Assembly (NCBI GenBank): GCA_910579545.1
Contig: CAJTVI010000014.1
Location: 1-41,308 of the forward strand
Direction of reading: 5' to 3'
DNA: 41,308 nucleotides
DNA from: an uncultured Oscillospiraceae bacterium
Lineage (GTDB): Bacteria > Bacillota > Clostridia > Oscillospirales > Ruminococcaceae
The notes beneath the pieces were generated by a model, which was not told where the DNA came from, did not search any database, and was given only the letters and a program-made list of their open reading frames with translations. Position 1 is the first letter of the stretch. Every line of letters begins with the position of its first letter. This document shows positions 33,252-40,699 of this stretch, one piece after another. Position numbers and translations under genes: made by a program.

Positions 33252-33626
33252 GTGGTTTTTGGCATCGGGGTGGACAATGCCGCCGTGCGGCGGTTTGAGC
33301 AAAAGCTGCAAAACGCGGCCTTCTGCGCGCGGGTCTACGGCCCGGCCGAGCGGGCGATGCTGGCCGGCCGCGCCGGCCGCCGCGCCGCCGAGGGGGCGGC
33401 CGGCTGCTTTGCGGCCAAGGAGGCCTTTTTAAAGGCGGCCGGGCGCGGCCTTGGCGGGTTTGCCCTGCCGGAACTCGAGGCGCTGCGGGCCGAAAACGGC
33501 GCGCCCTACCTCGCCTTTTCGGGCGGGGCGGCCGAATGGATGAAGCAAAACGGACTTACCGCCCACCTCAGCATCACCCACGACGGCGGCATTGCCACCG
33601 CGGTGGTGCTGCTGGAGCGGCGGTAG
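33252..33626 (+). CDS. acpS: Holo-[acyl-carrier-protein] synthase
   Basis: The enzyme transfers 4'-phosphopantetheine from CoA to acyl carrier protein. The 124-residue length is typical. The N-terminal GIGVD (metal-binding Asp8) and the FAAKEAFLKAAGRGL helix with its Glu are the family hallmarks; HLSITHDGGIATAVV ends the fold. The usual DxxE after the Asp reads DNAA here, a mild oddity. The start is GTG with AGGGGAGG about 8 nt upstream, which gives the standard N-terminus; the frame is open 16 codons further upstream. Confidence 0.93.
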   Translation: MVFGIGVDNAAVRRFEQKLQNAAFCARVYGPAERAMLAGRAGRRAAEGAAGCFAAKEAFLKAAGRGLGGFALPELEALRAENGAPYLAFSGGAAEWMKQNGLTAHLSITHDGGIATAVVLLERR

Positions 33627-33640
33627 GGGAACAGGGCCTT

Positions 33641-33714
33641 GGGCCGATCTGGGGGGCACGCCCTCTGGCCGATCTGGGGGATAACATCCCCCAGACCCCC
33701 ATCTTGGGCCGATC
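33641..33714. repeat. Double-hairpin element family, short copy C
   Basis: Three GGCCGATC motifs (33642-33649, 33667-33674, 33707-33714) flank a decayed hairpin (33650-33667) and an intact one, CTGGGGGAT-N3-ATCCCCCAG (33674-33694), followed by ACCCCCAT. It carries the family's outer motif but not the second hairpin. The rest of the gap before 33827 has no gene. Confidence 0.75.
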
Positions 33715-33826
33715 GCTGATTTTAGGGATATGCCCGATCATCAAATGCCGCGTTTCATGGGCAAAAGAATGATGGCCGGGCCGGGCTCAAACGGCCCGAC
33801 CAAAATACCCACAAGGGAGGTACGCT

Positions 33827-35671
33827 ATGCTCTATTTTGGCTGGGCCGCGCTCTGGTTTTGCGCGGCGGGCGCGCTGGCCGCGGCCTTTGGCCGCCGGCT
33901 GGAGGAATGCCTTGCCCCGGCGGCCTGTTCGGCCATCCTGCTGCTCTGCCTCTTTGGGCTGGCGGGGCCGCTGCTGCCCGGCGTTTTTGCGGCGGCGGGG
34001 TGCGGCCTTGCCTGCGCCGGGCTGCTGGCCTGGCGCTTCATAAAAGGGGACGCCGCGGCCAGAAAACGGCTGTTGGGGCAGCTTTTTACCCCCGGCGCGC
34101 TGATTGCCGGGTGCATGGTGCTGTACATTTTTTGGATGCACAACGGCCGGGTGGCGGTGGGCAACGATGAGTTCAGCCACTGGGCCTTTACGGTCAAGCA
34201 GATGGTGCACTGGGACGCCCTTTCGGTGCGGCACGCGGAGGAGATGATGTTCCCCGAATACCCGCCCGCCGCCGCCCTCTGGGAATACCTCTTTGTCCGG
34301 CTGCTGCCCGGCTTTGTGGAGGGCTACCTCTACCGGGCGATGGGCCTTTTGCAGCTGGCGCTGCTGCTGCCCTTTCTGGCGGGCTATTCCTGGAAGCGCC
34401 TTGGCGGGGCGGCGGCCGCCTTCCTGGCGGTGTTCCTGCTGCCGGTGGCGTTCTACGGCGCCTTTTACACCGAACTGCTGGTGGATGGGCTGCTCGCCCT
34501 GTTTTTTGCCTGGCTGCTCTGGCTCTGGTTTGGCGGCGGGCGGCGGTTAGACGGCTTTGTGCTCCTTGGCCTGTGCACCGGCAGCGCGGTGCTGGCCCTC
34601 ACCAAGGCCAGCGGGCTGGCGCTCGCGCTGGCGGCGCTGGGCGTCATCGCGTGGGACGCCGCGGCCCAAAAGCAGCCGCTGCGCCCGCTGGCCTGGCCGC
34701 TGGCAGCGCTGGCGGCGGCGCGGGGCAGCTGGGCGGCGCTCTGTGCGGCGTATCTGGGCGGCGGCGGGGGCGGCGGCGCGCTGCAAAACCTGCGCAGCCT
34801 GTTCGCCCCCTGGCCCGAGCGGTATTCCATCACCCTGCGCACCTTTTTGCGCACCCTGCTGCTGCCCGACCCCGAACTGGAGGCCCCGCTGCGGCTCTCG
34901 CCTGTGCTTTGGCTGGTTTTGGGGCTGGTGCTGCTCCAGGCGGCCGAACGGGATGAGCCGGCCGGCGCGCGCCGGCTGCGGCTGGCGCTTGGCCTTGGCT
35001 TTTTTGGCTACTGCCTGGGGCTGCTGTACCTCTATCTGTTCCGGTTCAGCGCCTATGAGGGGACGCGCGCCCTCTCCGAGAGCCGGTATCTCGGCAGCTG
35101 GCTGCTGGCAATGGCGCTGCTGGGGCTGTTTTTGCTGCTGGGGCGCTGGGGCAGCCAGCCCGCCCCGGCCGGCAGCCGGCTGCACCTGCCACTGCTGGCG
35201 CTTTTGGGCAGCCTGCTGGTGCTGCCGGCGGGCCTGCGGCAGGTCAACGACCTGACCAACCCCATCACCGAGATCGTCCAGCAGGCGGAGCAGCGGGCCG
35301 AATATCTCAGCCCCGAAAGCTGGCCCTTTGCCCCGGAGGACCGGGTTTACTTTGTCGCGTCCGACACCACCAACTACGAACTGCTGGCCGCGGCTTACAG
35401 CCTCTACCCCATCCGGTGCGACGCGGCGCTGGGCCACAATTTCCACACCGGGGCCGGGTACGATACCTGGGCCGGCGCGGTGAGCGCCGAGGACTGGGCG
35501 GCCGAGCTTGCCGCAAACTACACCTATGTATACCTGTATCAGGCCGACCCGGACTTCTGCGCGGTCTTTGCGCCGCTCTTTGGCGGGGCGGAGAAGATCA
35601 CGAACCGGGTGCTCTACGCGGTACAGCCCCAGCCCGGCGGCGGGGTGCTGCTGGTGCGGGCCTGGCCCTGA
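33827..35671 (+). CDS. Polytopic membrane protein, GT-C-like
   Basis: The 614-residue protein has about ten to twelve membrane segments, mostly between residues 1 and 470, and a C-terminal extracytoplasmic part (about 480-610). The GNDEFSHWA motif at 112-120, in the loop after an early membrane segment (Asp114-Glu115), resembles the acidic motif of GT-C glycosyltransferases that use lipid-linked sugars. A glycosyltransferase or cell-wall polymer role is therefore likely but unproven. AAGGGAGG precedes the ATG. It stands alone between a repeat element and mazF, with no glycan cluster nearby. Confidence 0.75.
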   Translation: MLYFGWAALWFCAAGALAAAFGRRLEECLAPAACSAILLLCLFGLAGPLLPGVFAAAGCGLACAGLLAWRFIKGDAAARKRLLGQLFTPGALIAGCMVLYIFWMHNGRVAVGNDEFSHWAFTVKQMVHWDALSVRHAEEMMFPEYPPAAALWEYLFVRLLPGFVEGYLYRAMGLLQLALLLPFLAGYSWKRLGGAAAAFLAVFLLPVAFYGAFYTELLVDGLLALFFAWLLWLWFGGGRRLDGFVLLGLCTGSAVLALTKASGLALALAALGVIAWDAAAQKQPLRPLAWPLAALAAARGSWAALCAAYLGGGGGGGALQNLRSLFAPWPERYSITLRTFLRTLLLPDPELEAPLRLSPVLWLVLGLVLLQAAERDEPAGARRLRLALGLGFFGYCLGLLYLYLFRFSAYEGTRALSESRYLGSWLLAMALLGLFLLLGRWGSQPAPAGSRLHLPLLALLGSLLVLPAGLRQVNDLTNPITEIVQQAEQRAEYLSPESWPFAPEDRVYFVASDTTNYELLAAAYSLYPIRCDAALGHNFHTGAGYDTWAGAVSAEDWAAELAANYTYVYLYQADPDFCAVFAPLFGGAEKITNRVLYAVQPQPGGGVLLVRAWP

Positions 35672-35797
35672 CGGCATGGGCCTTTCCATCCCGCGGCATG
35701 GTTTAAGCGCGGCGCTCCCTGCGCATACTGTTATTGGCGGCGCTGCCCGGCCCCCAAAGCCCGGCGGCCGCAAAACCAAAACAGGGGGATACCGTAC

Positions 35798-36148
35798 ATG
35801 GAAGTGCATCGCGGAGAGGTTTTTTACGCGGATCTAAGCCCGGTGGTGGGCTCGGAGCAGGGCGGGGTGCGCCCGGTGCTGATCTTGCAGAATGATGTGG
35901 GCAACAAGCACAGCCCCACCGTGATCGCGGCGGCCATCACCTCCCGGCAGGACAAGGCCCGCCTGCCCACCCACATCGGCATCAAGGCCGGGCGCTGCGG
36001 CCTGCAAAAGGACAGCATCGTTCTGCTCGAGCAGCTGCGCACCCTCGATAAGCGCCGCCTGCGCGAGCGGGCCGGCTGCATCACCCCCGAGGACCAGACC
36101 CGGGTGGACCAGGCCCTCGGCGTTTCCATCGGGCTTACCACATCGTAA
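35798..36148 (+). CDS. mazF: MazF/PemK-family endoribonuclease toxin
   Basis: The 116-residue protein has the MazF/NdoA fold signature: RGEVFYADLSPVVGSEQGGVRPVLILQND, an AAITS strand, LPTHI, and DSIVLLEQLRTLDKRRL. These enzymes cut mRNA at short specific sequences. AGGGGGA lies about 8 nt before the ATG. No antitoxin reading frame is found in the 126 bp upstream or the gap downstream, so the partner must be elsewhere or absent. Confidence 0.93.
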   Translation: MEVHRGEVFYADLSPVVGSEQGGVRPVLILQNDVGNKHSPTVIAAAITSRQDKARLPTHIGIKAGRCGLQKDSIVLLEQLRTLDKRRLRERAGCITPEDQTRVDQALGVSIGLTTS

Positions 36149-36162
36149 CAAGGCGGGGGTTT

Positions 36163-36416
36163 GGCCAATATGGGGGCCAACGGCCCCCATACCCCCAAAC
36201 CGGCAATTCTATGGGGGCCTTTAGGCCGCGCATGCAGGGCAAACGGCCCAAACGGCCCTTCACGCCCTCAGAAACAAAAAACATCGGGCCATATTTTTTA
36301 CGGCGGCACGGAAGTTTCCGTGCCGCTATGCCATACTGGGCGTTTAAAGCGCGATATTATAACAAATGGTATTATAAAAAAGGGGGGTCTGGGGGATGCA
36401 TCCCCCGGATCGGCCC
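36163..36416. repeat. Paired inverted double-hairpin element, copy B
   Basis: The left end is GGCCAAT, hairpin ATGGGGGCC-N3-GGCCCCCAT (36170-36190), then ACCCCCA. The right end is inverted: GGGGGGTC, GGGGGATGCATCCCCC (36391-36406) and GGATCGGCCC (36407-36416). Inside lies hairpin GCGGCACGGAA-N2-TTCCGTGCCGC (36303-36326), which shares its GCGGCAC/GTGCCGC stem with copy A. AT-rich DNA fills the rest; no gene is evident. Confidence 0.85.
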
Positions 36417-36439
36417 AGATCGGCACTTTGCCCCTCTGC

Positions 36440-36468
36440 TTTACAAACGGGCGCAAATATGGTAGAAA
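36440..36468 (+). promoter_or_regulatory. Possible promoter of the MFS gene
   Basis: TTTACA (36440-36445), a 17-bp spacer and TAGAAA (36463-36468) lie about 90 bp before the ATG, just outside element copy B. The -10 box is weak. Confidence 0.35.
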
Positions 36469-36556
36469 TAGGGGCGTACACGCAATAAAAAGCAAATGAT
36501 CAGGCCGGCGCCCGGCGATCCGTTTGGCCGGGTGCGGCGAGGGGAGTTACATAACC

Positions 36557-37732
36557 ATGGAGCAAGAACAAGCCAACCGGCGCTGGTCGCGCAGCGCCTA
36601 TCTGGCCATGCTGATCAATGGGCTGTGCGCCAGCAGCGGCAGCGTGGTGCTGGCCATCCTGCGGGAGCGGTACGGCCTTTCCTACGATTTTGCCGGCCTT
36701 TTGCTGGCGCTGATCAGCGTGGGCAACATGGTTGCGGGGTTTTTGTCCGGCGTGCTGCCGGGCATCGTGGGCATGCGCGGTTCGGCGCTGCTTTTGGTGG
36801 GCGGCGCGGCGGTGGGCTATGGGCTGCTCTGCCTTACCGGCTGGCCGGCGGCGCTGCTTTTGGCCTTTACCTTAGTGGGCATCACCAAGGGCTGCGCCAC
36901 CAACAACAGCACCGTGCTCATCAGCCGGGCGGCCCCCGGCAAGGCCGACACCATGAACCTGCTGCACGCCTGCTTTGCCACCAGCAGCCTGCTCTGCCCC
37001 TTTTTTATCGCCTTTTTTTCCCGGCCGGGGTTTCCCTGGTACGCCCCCATGGCGGCGCTGGCCGCGGCGGGCGCCACCCTCTGGCTGGTGTTTGCCCAGG
37101 CCCGGCTGCCCGCAAAACCCCACGGCCAAAAGGCCGAAAAAAGCGACTGGGGCTTTCTGCGCTCCAAACTCTTCTGGCTGGTCACCTGCATGATGTTCTT
37201 CCAAAACTGCTCCGAGATCACCTTTACCGGCTGGGTGGTCACCTATTTTCAGGACAGCGGCATCCTCACCGGCGCCTTGGGCAACATCACGGTCACCGTG
37301 ATCTGGGGCTCGATGCTCGTTATGCGGCTGCTCATCTGCTTTGTCCTTCATATCAAGGATAACTTCAAGGCCCTCGCCCTCATGGCCGGGGCCAGCATGG
37401 CCGCCTACGGCCTGCTGCTCCAGGCCAAAACCGGCCCGGCCGCCCTGGGCGCGCTGGTGCTGTTCGGCCTGGCCATCGCCGGCACCAGCCCCACCGGCAT
37501 CTCCAGCGCCGGCAAGCTGCTCTCCAACGCCTCGGTGGGCGTGCTGCTTCCGGTGGCAAGCCTTGGGGCCATCCTCATGCCCTACATCGTGGGCGCAGTG
37601 GCCCAGCGGGCCGGCATCGTGTGGGGCATGTCCTGCATCCTTGTCTCGCTGGCCTGCATGCTGGCCTTTGCCCTTATCTGCCGCCGCGAGGTGCACAAGC
37701 AGCAGGCCCGCGCCGCCCAAAACGCCGGGTAA
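36557..37732 (+). CDS. MFS transporter
   Basis: The 391-residue major facilitator protein has about twelve membrane segments and a central cytoplasmic loop (near 190-205, PAKPHGQKAEKS). The N-terminal half has GLLLALISVGNMVAGFLSGVLPG and FTLVGITKGCATNNSTVLISRAAPGKADTMNLLHACFATSSL. The latter resembles the sugar (fucose/glucose-permease-like) MFS group, in which a conserved N and H lie in this region. The substrate is unknown. GAGGGGAG precedes the chosen ATG; an 11-codon upstream extension is possible. Confidence 0.88.
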   Translation: MEQEQANRRWSRSAYLAMLINGLCASSGSVVLAILRERYGLSYDFAGLLLALISVGNMVAGFLSGVLPGIVGMRGSALLLVGGAAVGYGLLCLTGWPAALLLAFTLVGITKGCATNNSTVLISRAAPGKADTMNLLHACFATSSLLCPFFIAFFSRPGFPWYAPMAALAAAGATLWLVFAQARLPAKPHGQKAEKSDWGFLRSKLFWLVTCMMFFQNCSEITFTGWVVTYFQDSGILTGALGNITVTVIWGSMLVMRLLICFVLHIKDNFKALALMAGASMAAYGLLLQAKTGPAALGALVLFGLAIAGTSPTGISSAGKLLSNASVGVLLPVASLGAILMPYIVGAVAQRAGIVWGMSCILVSLACMLAFALICRREVHKQQARAAQNAG

Positions 37733-37789
37733 AGGCGCCGGGGGCCAGCCCCGCCGCCGCTGTCCCCGGCGCATTGCCCGCCGCCCCAA

Positions 37790-37832
37790 ACCAAAAAAAG
37801 AACCCCCCGGCAGGATCTGCCGGGGGGTCTTT
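37790..37832. terminator. Bidirectional terminator between the MFS and aldolase genes
   Basis: A 12-bp perfect stem ACCCCCCGGCAG/CTGCCGGGGGGT (37802-37813 with 37817-37828) has a 3-nt loop. On the minus strand a TTCTTTTTTT run follows; on the plus strand CTTT follows. Confidence 0.92.
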
Positions 37833-37872
37833 GCTGTGTGCGGGGATGCGCGGAGCGCCGCGCTGTGCCGGC

Positions 37873-38736
37873 TTACGCCTTGCCGGCCGAGCCGAACAGC
37901 TCGATCTTTTCGCGCACGGTGGCCTTGATGGCCTCGGCGCCCGGGGCCAGCAGCTTGCGGGGGTCAAAGCCCTTGCCCTGCTGGTCCTTGCCGGCCTCAA
38001 TGTAGGCGCGGGTGGCGGCCGCAAAGCTCAGCTGGCACTCGGTGTTCACGTTGATCTTGGACACGCCCAGCGAGATGGCCTTTTTGATCATGTCGGCCGG
38101 GATGCCGGTGCCGCCGTGCAGCACCAGCGGGATGTTGCCGGTGGCATTGTGGATCTTGTCCAGCGTGTCAAAATCCAGCCCCTTCCAGTTGGCGGGATAC
38201 TTGCCGTGGATGTTGCCGATGCCGGCGGCCAAAAAGTCGATGCCCAGCCCCGCGATGCGGGCGCACTCGGCCGGGTCGGCCACCTCGCCCATGCCCACGA
38301 CGCCGTCCTCCTCGCCGCCGATCGAGCCCACCTCGGCCTCCACCGAAACGCCCTGCGCGTGGGCCAGGGCCACCAGTTCGGTGGTTTTGGCAACGTTCTC
38401 GTCGATGGGGTAGTGGCTGCCGTCAAACATGATGCTCGAGAACCCGGCCTCCAGGCAGGCCTTGGAGCCCTCGTAGGTGCCGTGATCCAGATGCAGCGCC
38501 ACCGGAACCGTGATGTTCAGGGTCTCCACCATCGCCTTGACCATGGCGGCCACCGTTTTAAAGCCGGTCATGTATTTGCCGGCCCCCTCGGACACGCCCA
38601 GGATCACCGGGCTTTTCATCTCCTCGGCGGTCAGCAGGATCGATTTGGTCCACTCTAAGTTGTTGATGTTGAACTGGCCCACGGCGTAATGGCCGTCCCG
38701 GGCCTTTTGCAGCATTTCGGTTGCGCTTACCAGCAT
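37873..38736 (-). CDS. fba: Class II fructose-bisphosphate aldolase
   Basis: The zinc enzyme cleaves fructose-1,6-bisphosphate in glycolysis, where mannan-derived carbon also arrives. The 287-residue product shows GQFNINNLEW (20-29), the LHLDHGTYE block with catalytic Asp84 and zinc-ligand His85, EAEVGSIGGEEDG, GNIHGKYP and PLVLHGGTG. Length matches the FbaA/GatY-like group of Firmicutes; tagatose-bisphosphate activity is less likely without a sugar-alcohol cluster. AAGGAAGG lies upstream of the ATG, and a strong promoter precedes it. Confidence 0.95.
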   Translation of the reverse strand: MLVSATEMLQKARDGHYAVGQFNINNLEWTKSILLTAEEMKSPVILGVSEGAGKYMTGFKTVAAMVKAMVETLNITVPVALHLDHGTYEGSKACLEAGFSSIMFDGSHYPIDENVAKTTELVALAHAQGVSVEAEVGSIGGEEDGVVGMGEVADPAECARIAGLGIDFLAAGIGNIHGKYPANWKGLDFDTLDKIHNATGNIPLVLHGGTGIPADMIKKAISLGVSKINVNTECQLSFAAATRAYIEAGKDQQGKGFDPRKLLAPGAEAIKATVREKIELFGSAGKA

Positions 38737-38833
38737 AGTTGACTCTTCCCTTCCTTAAATTGCAAAGGGTTCGGCGCCCCTTTGCCCCGTCCGGCCGGCG
38801 CCCGCCCCCGGGCCCCGGCTGCCTTTTATGATG

Positions 38834-38864
38834 TAAGTATACCTTACGCCGGCGGTAAAATCAA
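38834..38864 (-). promoter_or_regulatory. Promoter of the aldolase gene
   Basis: On the minus strand TTGATT (38859-38864), a 17-bp spacer and TATACT (38836-38841). An inverted repeat GTAAG-N5-CTTAC (38834-38848) covers the -10 box and might bind a regulator. Confidence 0.75.
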
Positions 38865-39073
38865 GGCGGAAAGGGGCGCGGGAGCGGCAAAACCAAGCAA
38901 GCGATCACCGGCCGGGGCGGGAAAGCAGCCTCCCCAGGCCCGCGGGGTTCCTGCCCCCATACCCTTCCGGGGCCCTGGCCCCGCCCCCGGCTTACCAGCC
39001 CAGAGCCCCTTGAAATGGACGCCGCCGCACACGCGCTTTGCCCGCCCGGCGTTTTTTGCGGCCGGGCCGCCGG

Positions 39074-39253
39074 TTTTTTACAAAAAAATTTGGTTAAATC
39101 CCCTTGACAAAACCCTTCATCAACCCTTTGTTTAGGATCAGGGTTTTCCACAATGTGTTGAAAACCCTGTGGAAAACTGGAAGCATGTGGAAAAATCCAC
39201 GCCAAAATACAGGTTTTTTCACCTTTTCCACCGGGTTTTCAACAGGTGGAAAA
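39074..39253. other. DnaA-box-like cluster, origin-like region
   Basis: Seven 9-mers resembling TTATCCACA lie within 110 bp. TTTTCCACA is at 39144 (+), 39168 (-) and 39186 (-); TTTTCAACA at 39156 (-) and 39236 (+); TTTTCCACC at 39224 (+) and 39245 (-). An AT-rich stretch (39074-39098) lies to the left. The pattern resembles the box clusters upstream of dnaA in Firmicutes, but no dnaA or dnaN is in the window. The gene-free gap spans 38737-39915. Confidence 0.65.
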
Positions 39254-39299
39254 ACCAAACCGGGTTTACAAGGGGTATAAACCGCTTTACAAAGGCGAT

Positions 39300-39760
39300 G
39301 GGCCGGGAAAGGCCGCCGCGGCCCTCGCGGCCACGGACATCAGGCTTTGCTGCCGTGTTTCCCACGGCTGTGCGCTGGCTGCCGCCGCGCCCTCGCGGCC
39401 ACGGACATCGGCTGGCTGCCGCCGCGGCGCTCTGCGCGGCCCTGCCCCTCCCCGCTATGCTTCCCACGGCTGTGCCCTTGCCGCCGCCGCGCCCTTTGCG
39501 GCTGCCTTTGCCGCTTATCCGGGGCGGTGCGGGCCCATACTCTGCCAATGGGGCGTCCGCGGAAAAACGCCGGGGGATTACGCCCGCCCCCCAGCCACGG
39601 CCCCGCTCTCCATCAGCCGCGCCCCGGCCACGGCCCGCCGCCCCCAGCCAGAGCCCTGCTCTCCATCAGCCGCGCCCCGGCCCCCCGCTCCCGGCCACAA
39701 CCCCGCTCTCCATCAGCCGCGCCCCGGCCCCCCGGCCGCCGGGGGATCCTGTAAAAACTT
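39300..39760. repeat. GC-rich degenerate direct repeats beside the DnaA-box cluster
   Basis: CTCGCGGCCACGGACATC occurs twice (near 39326 and 39392). TTCCCACGGCTGTGC occurs twice (near 39359 and 39470). GCTCTCCATCAGCCGCGCC occurs three times (39605, 39658, 39705). Reading frames across it have no recognisable product. I see no gene here. Confidence 0.7.
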
Positions 39761-39811
39761 GCCGCAAACCGGCGTATCGGATGGTAATTTGTCCCATAAG
39801 GTGGTATACTG

Positions 39812-39820
39812 GACAGGATA
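39812..39820 (+). promoter_or_regulatory. Possible extended -10 promoter of rlmB
   Basis: TGGTATACT (39812-39820) fits an extended -10 element about 95 bp before the rlmB ATG. No good -35 box is visible. Confidence 0.4.
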
Positions 39821-39915
39821 ATGGGTTTTTAGGCCCTGAACGGGGACGCCGGACGGCAGGGGGCGGGCCCGCCCATGGCCGCTGAAAAACCCGCTGCAAA
39901 AAAAGGAGAAACCGC

Positions 39916-40692
39916 ATGGAACAAAAAACATCGCGCCCGGCCGCGTCCGGGCAGCTGGTGTATGGCAAAAACCCGGTGGCCGAGCTGTTAAAGAGCGGCG
40001 CGGGGGTGGATACGGTGCTGCTGAGCGAGGGCATGGCCCCCGAGGCGGCGGGCTATTACATGGCGCTGGCCAGGCAGGCCGGCGCGGTGGTCAAGCGGGT
40101 GCACCCGGCCAAGCTGCGGGCGCTCTGCGGGGCCGAGAGCCACCAGGGGGTGGCCGCCTTTGCGGCGGCGGTGGAGTACGCCTCGCTGGACCAGCTGCTC
40201 GAGGCCGCCCGCTCGGCGGGGGAGGACCCCTTTTTGGTGCTGGCCGACGGCATCGAGGACCCCCACAACTTAGGGGCGGTCATCCGCTCGGCGCTGCTCT
40301 GCGGCGCGCACGGGCTGGTGATCCCCAAACGGGGCGGGGCCGCCGTGACCCCCGCCGCCGTCAAGAGCGCGGCCGGGGCGGCCGCGCGGCTGCCGGTGGC
40401 CCGGGTGGCAAACATCGGCGAAACGGTGCGCCGGCTCAAGGCCCAAAACATCTTTGTGTACTGCGCCGACCCCGCCGGCCCCCCGCTGGCCGGGGCCGAC
40501 CTGACCGGCCCGGTGGCGCTGGTGCTGGGCGGCGAGGGGGCGGGGGTGAGCCCGCTGGTGCGCAGCCTCTGCGACGGCAGCCTGCGGCTGGACATGAGCC
40601 CCCGGGCCGCCGGGGTGGACAGCTTTAACGTGTCGGTGGCGGCCGGCATCCTTATGTACGAGATCATGCGCCAGCGCGGCGCAAGGGGGTGA
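39916..40692 (+). CDS. rlmB: 23S rRNA (guanosine-2'-O)-methyltransferase, RlmB/TrmH family
   Basis: The SPOUT-fold enzyme methylates a 23S rRNA guanosine ribose (G2251 in E. coli RlmB). The 258 residues include an N-terminal substrate-binding domain (QLVYGKNPVAELLKSG to about 90) and the trefoil-knot domain. Family motifs are DGIEDPHNLGAVIRSALLCGA, LVLGGEGAGVSPLV and DSFNVSVAAGILMYE (commonly SLNVSVA). AAAGGAG precedes the ATG. The next gene starts 7 bp after its stop. Confidence 0.94.
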   Translation: MEQKTSRPAASGQLVYGKNPVAELLKSGAGVDTVLLSEGMAPEAAGYYMALARQAGAVVKRVHPAKLRALCGAESHQGVAAFAAAVEYASLDQLLEAARSAGEDPFLVLADGIEDPHNLGAVIRSALLCGAHGLVIPKRGGAAVTPAAVKSAAGAAARLPVARVANIGETVRRLKAQNIFVYCADPAGPPLAGADLTGPVALVLGGEGAGVSPLVRSLCDGSLRLDMSPRAAGVDSFNVSVAAGILMYEIMRQRGARG

Positions 40693-40699
40693 GGGACGG

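Noticed and set aside
39101..39138. TTGACA as a promoter -35 box
   Set aside because: No acceptable -10 hexamer lies 16-18 bp downstream; the nearest, TAGGAT, is 23 bp away.
39169..39885. Plus-strand frames across the GC-rich repeats beside the DnaA-box cluster
   Set aside because: The translations are Pro/Arg/Ala repeats that follow the DNA repeats, and alternative frames are equally open.
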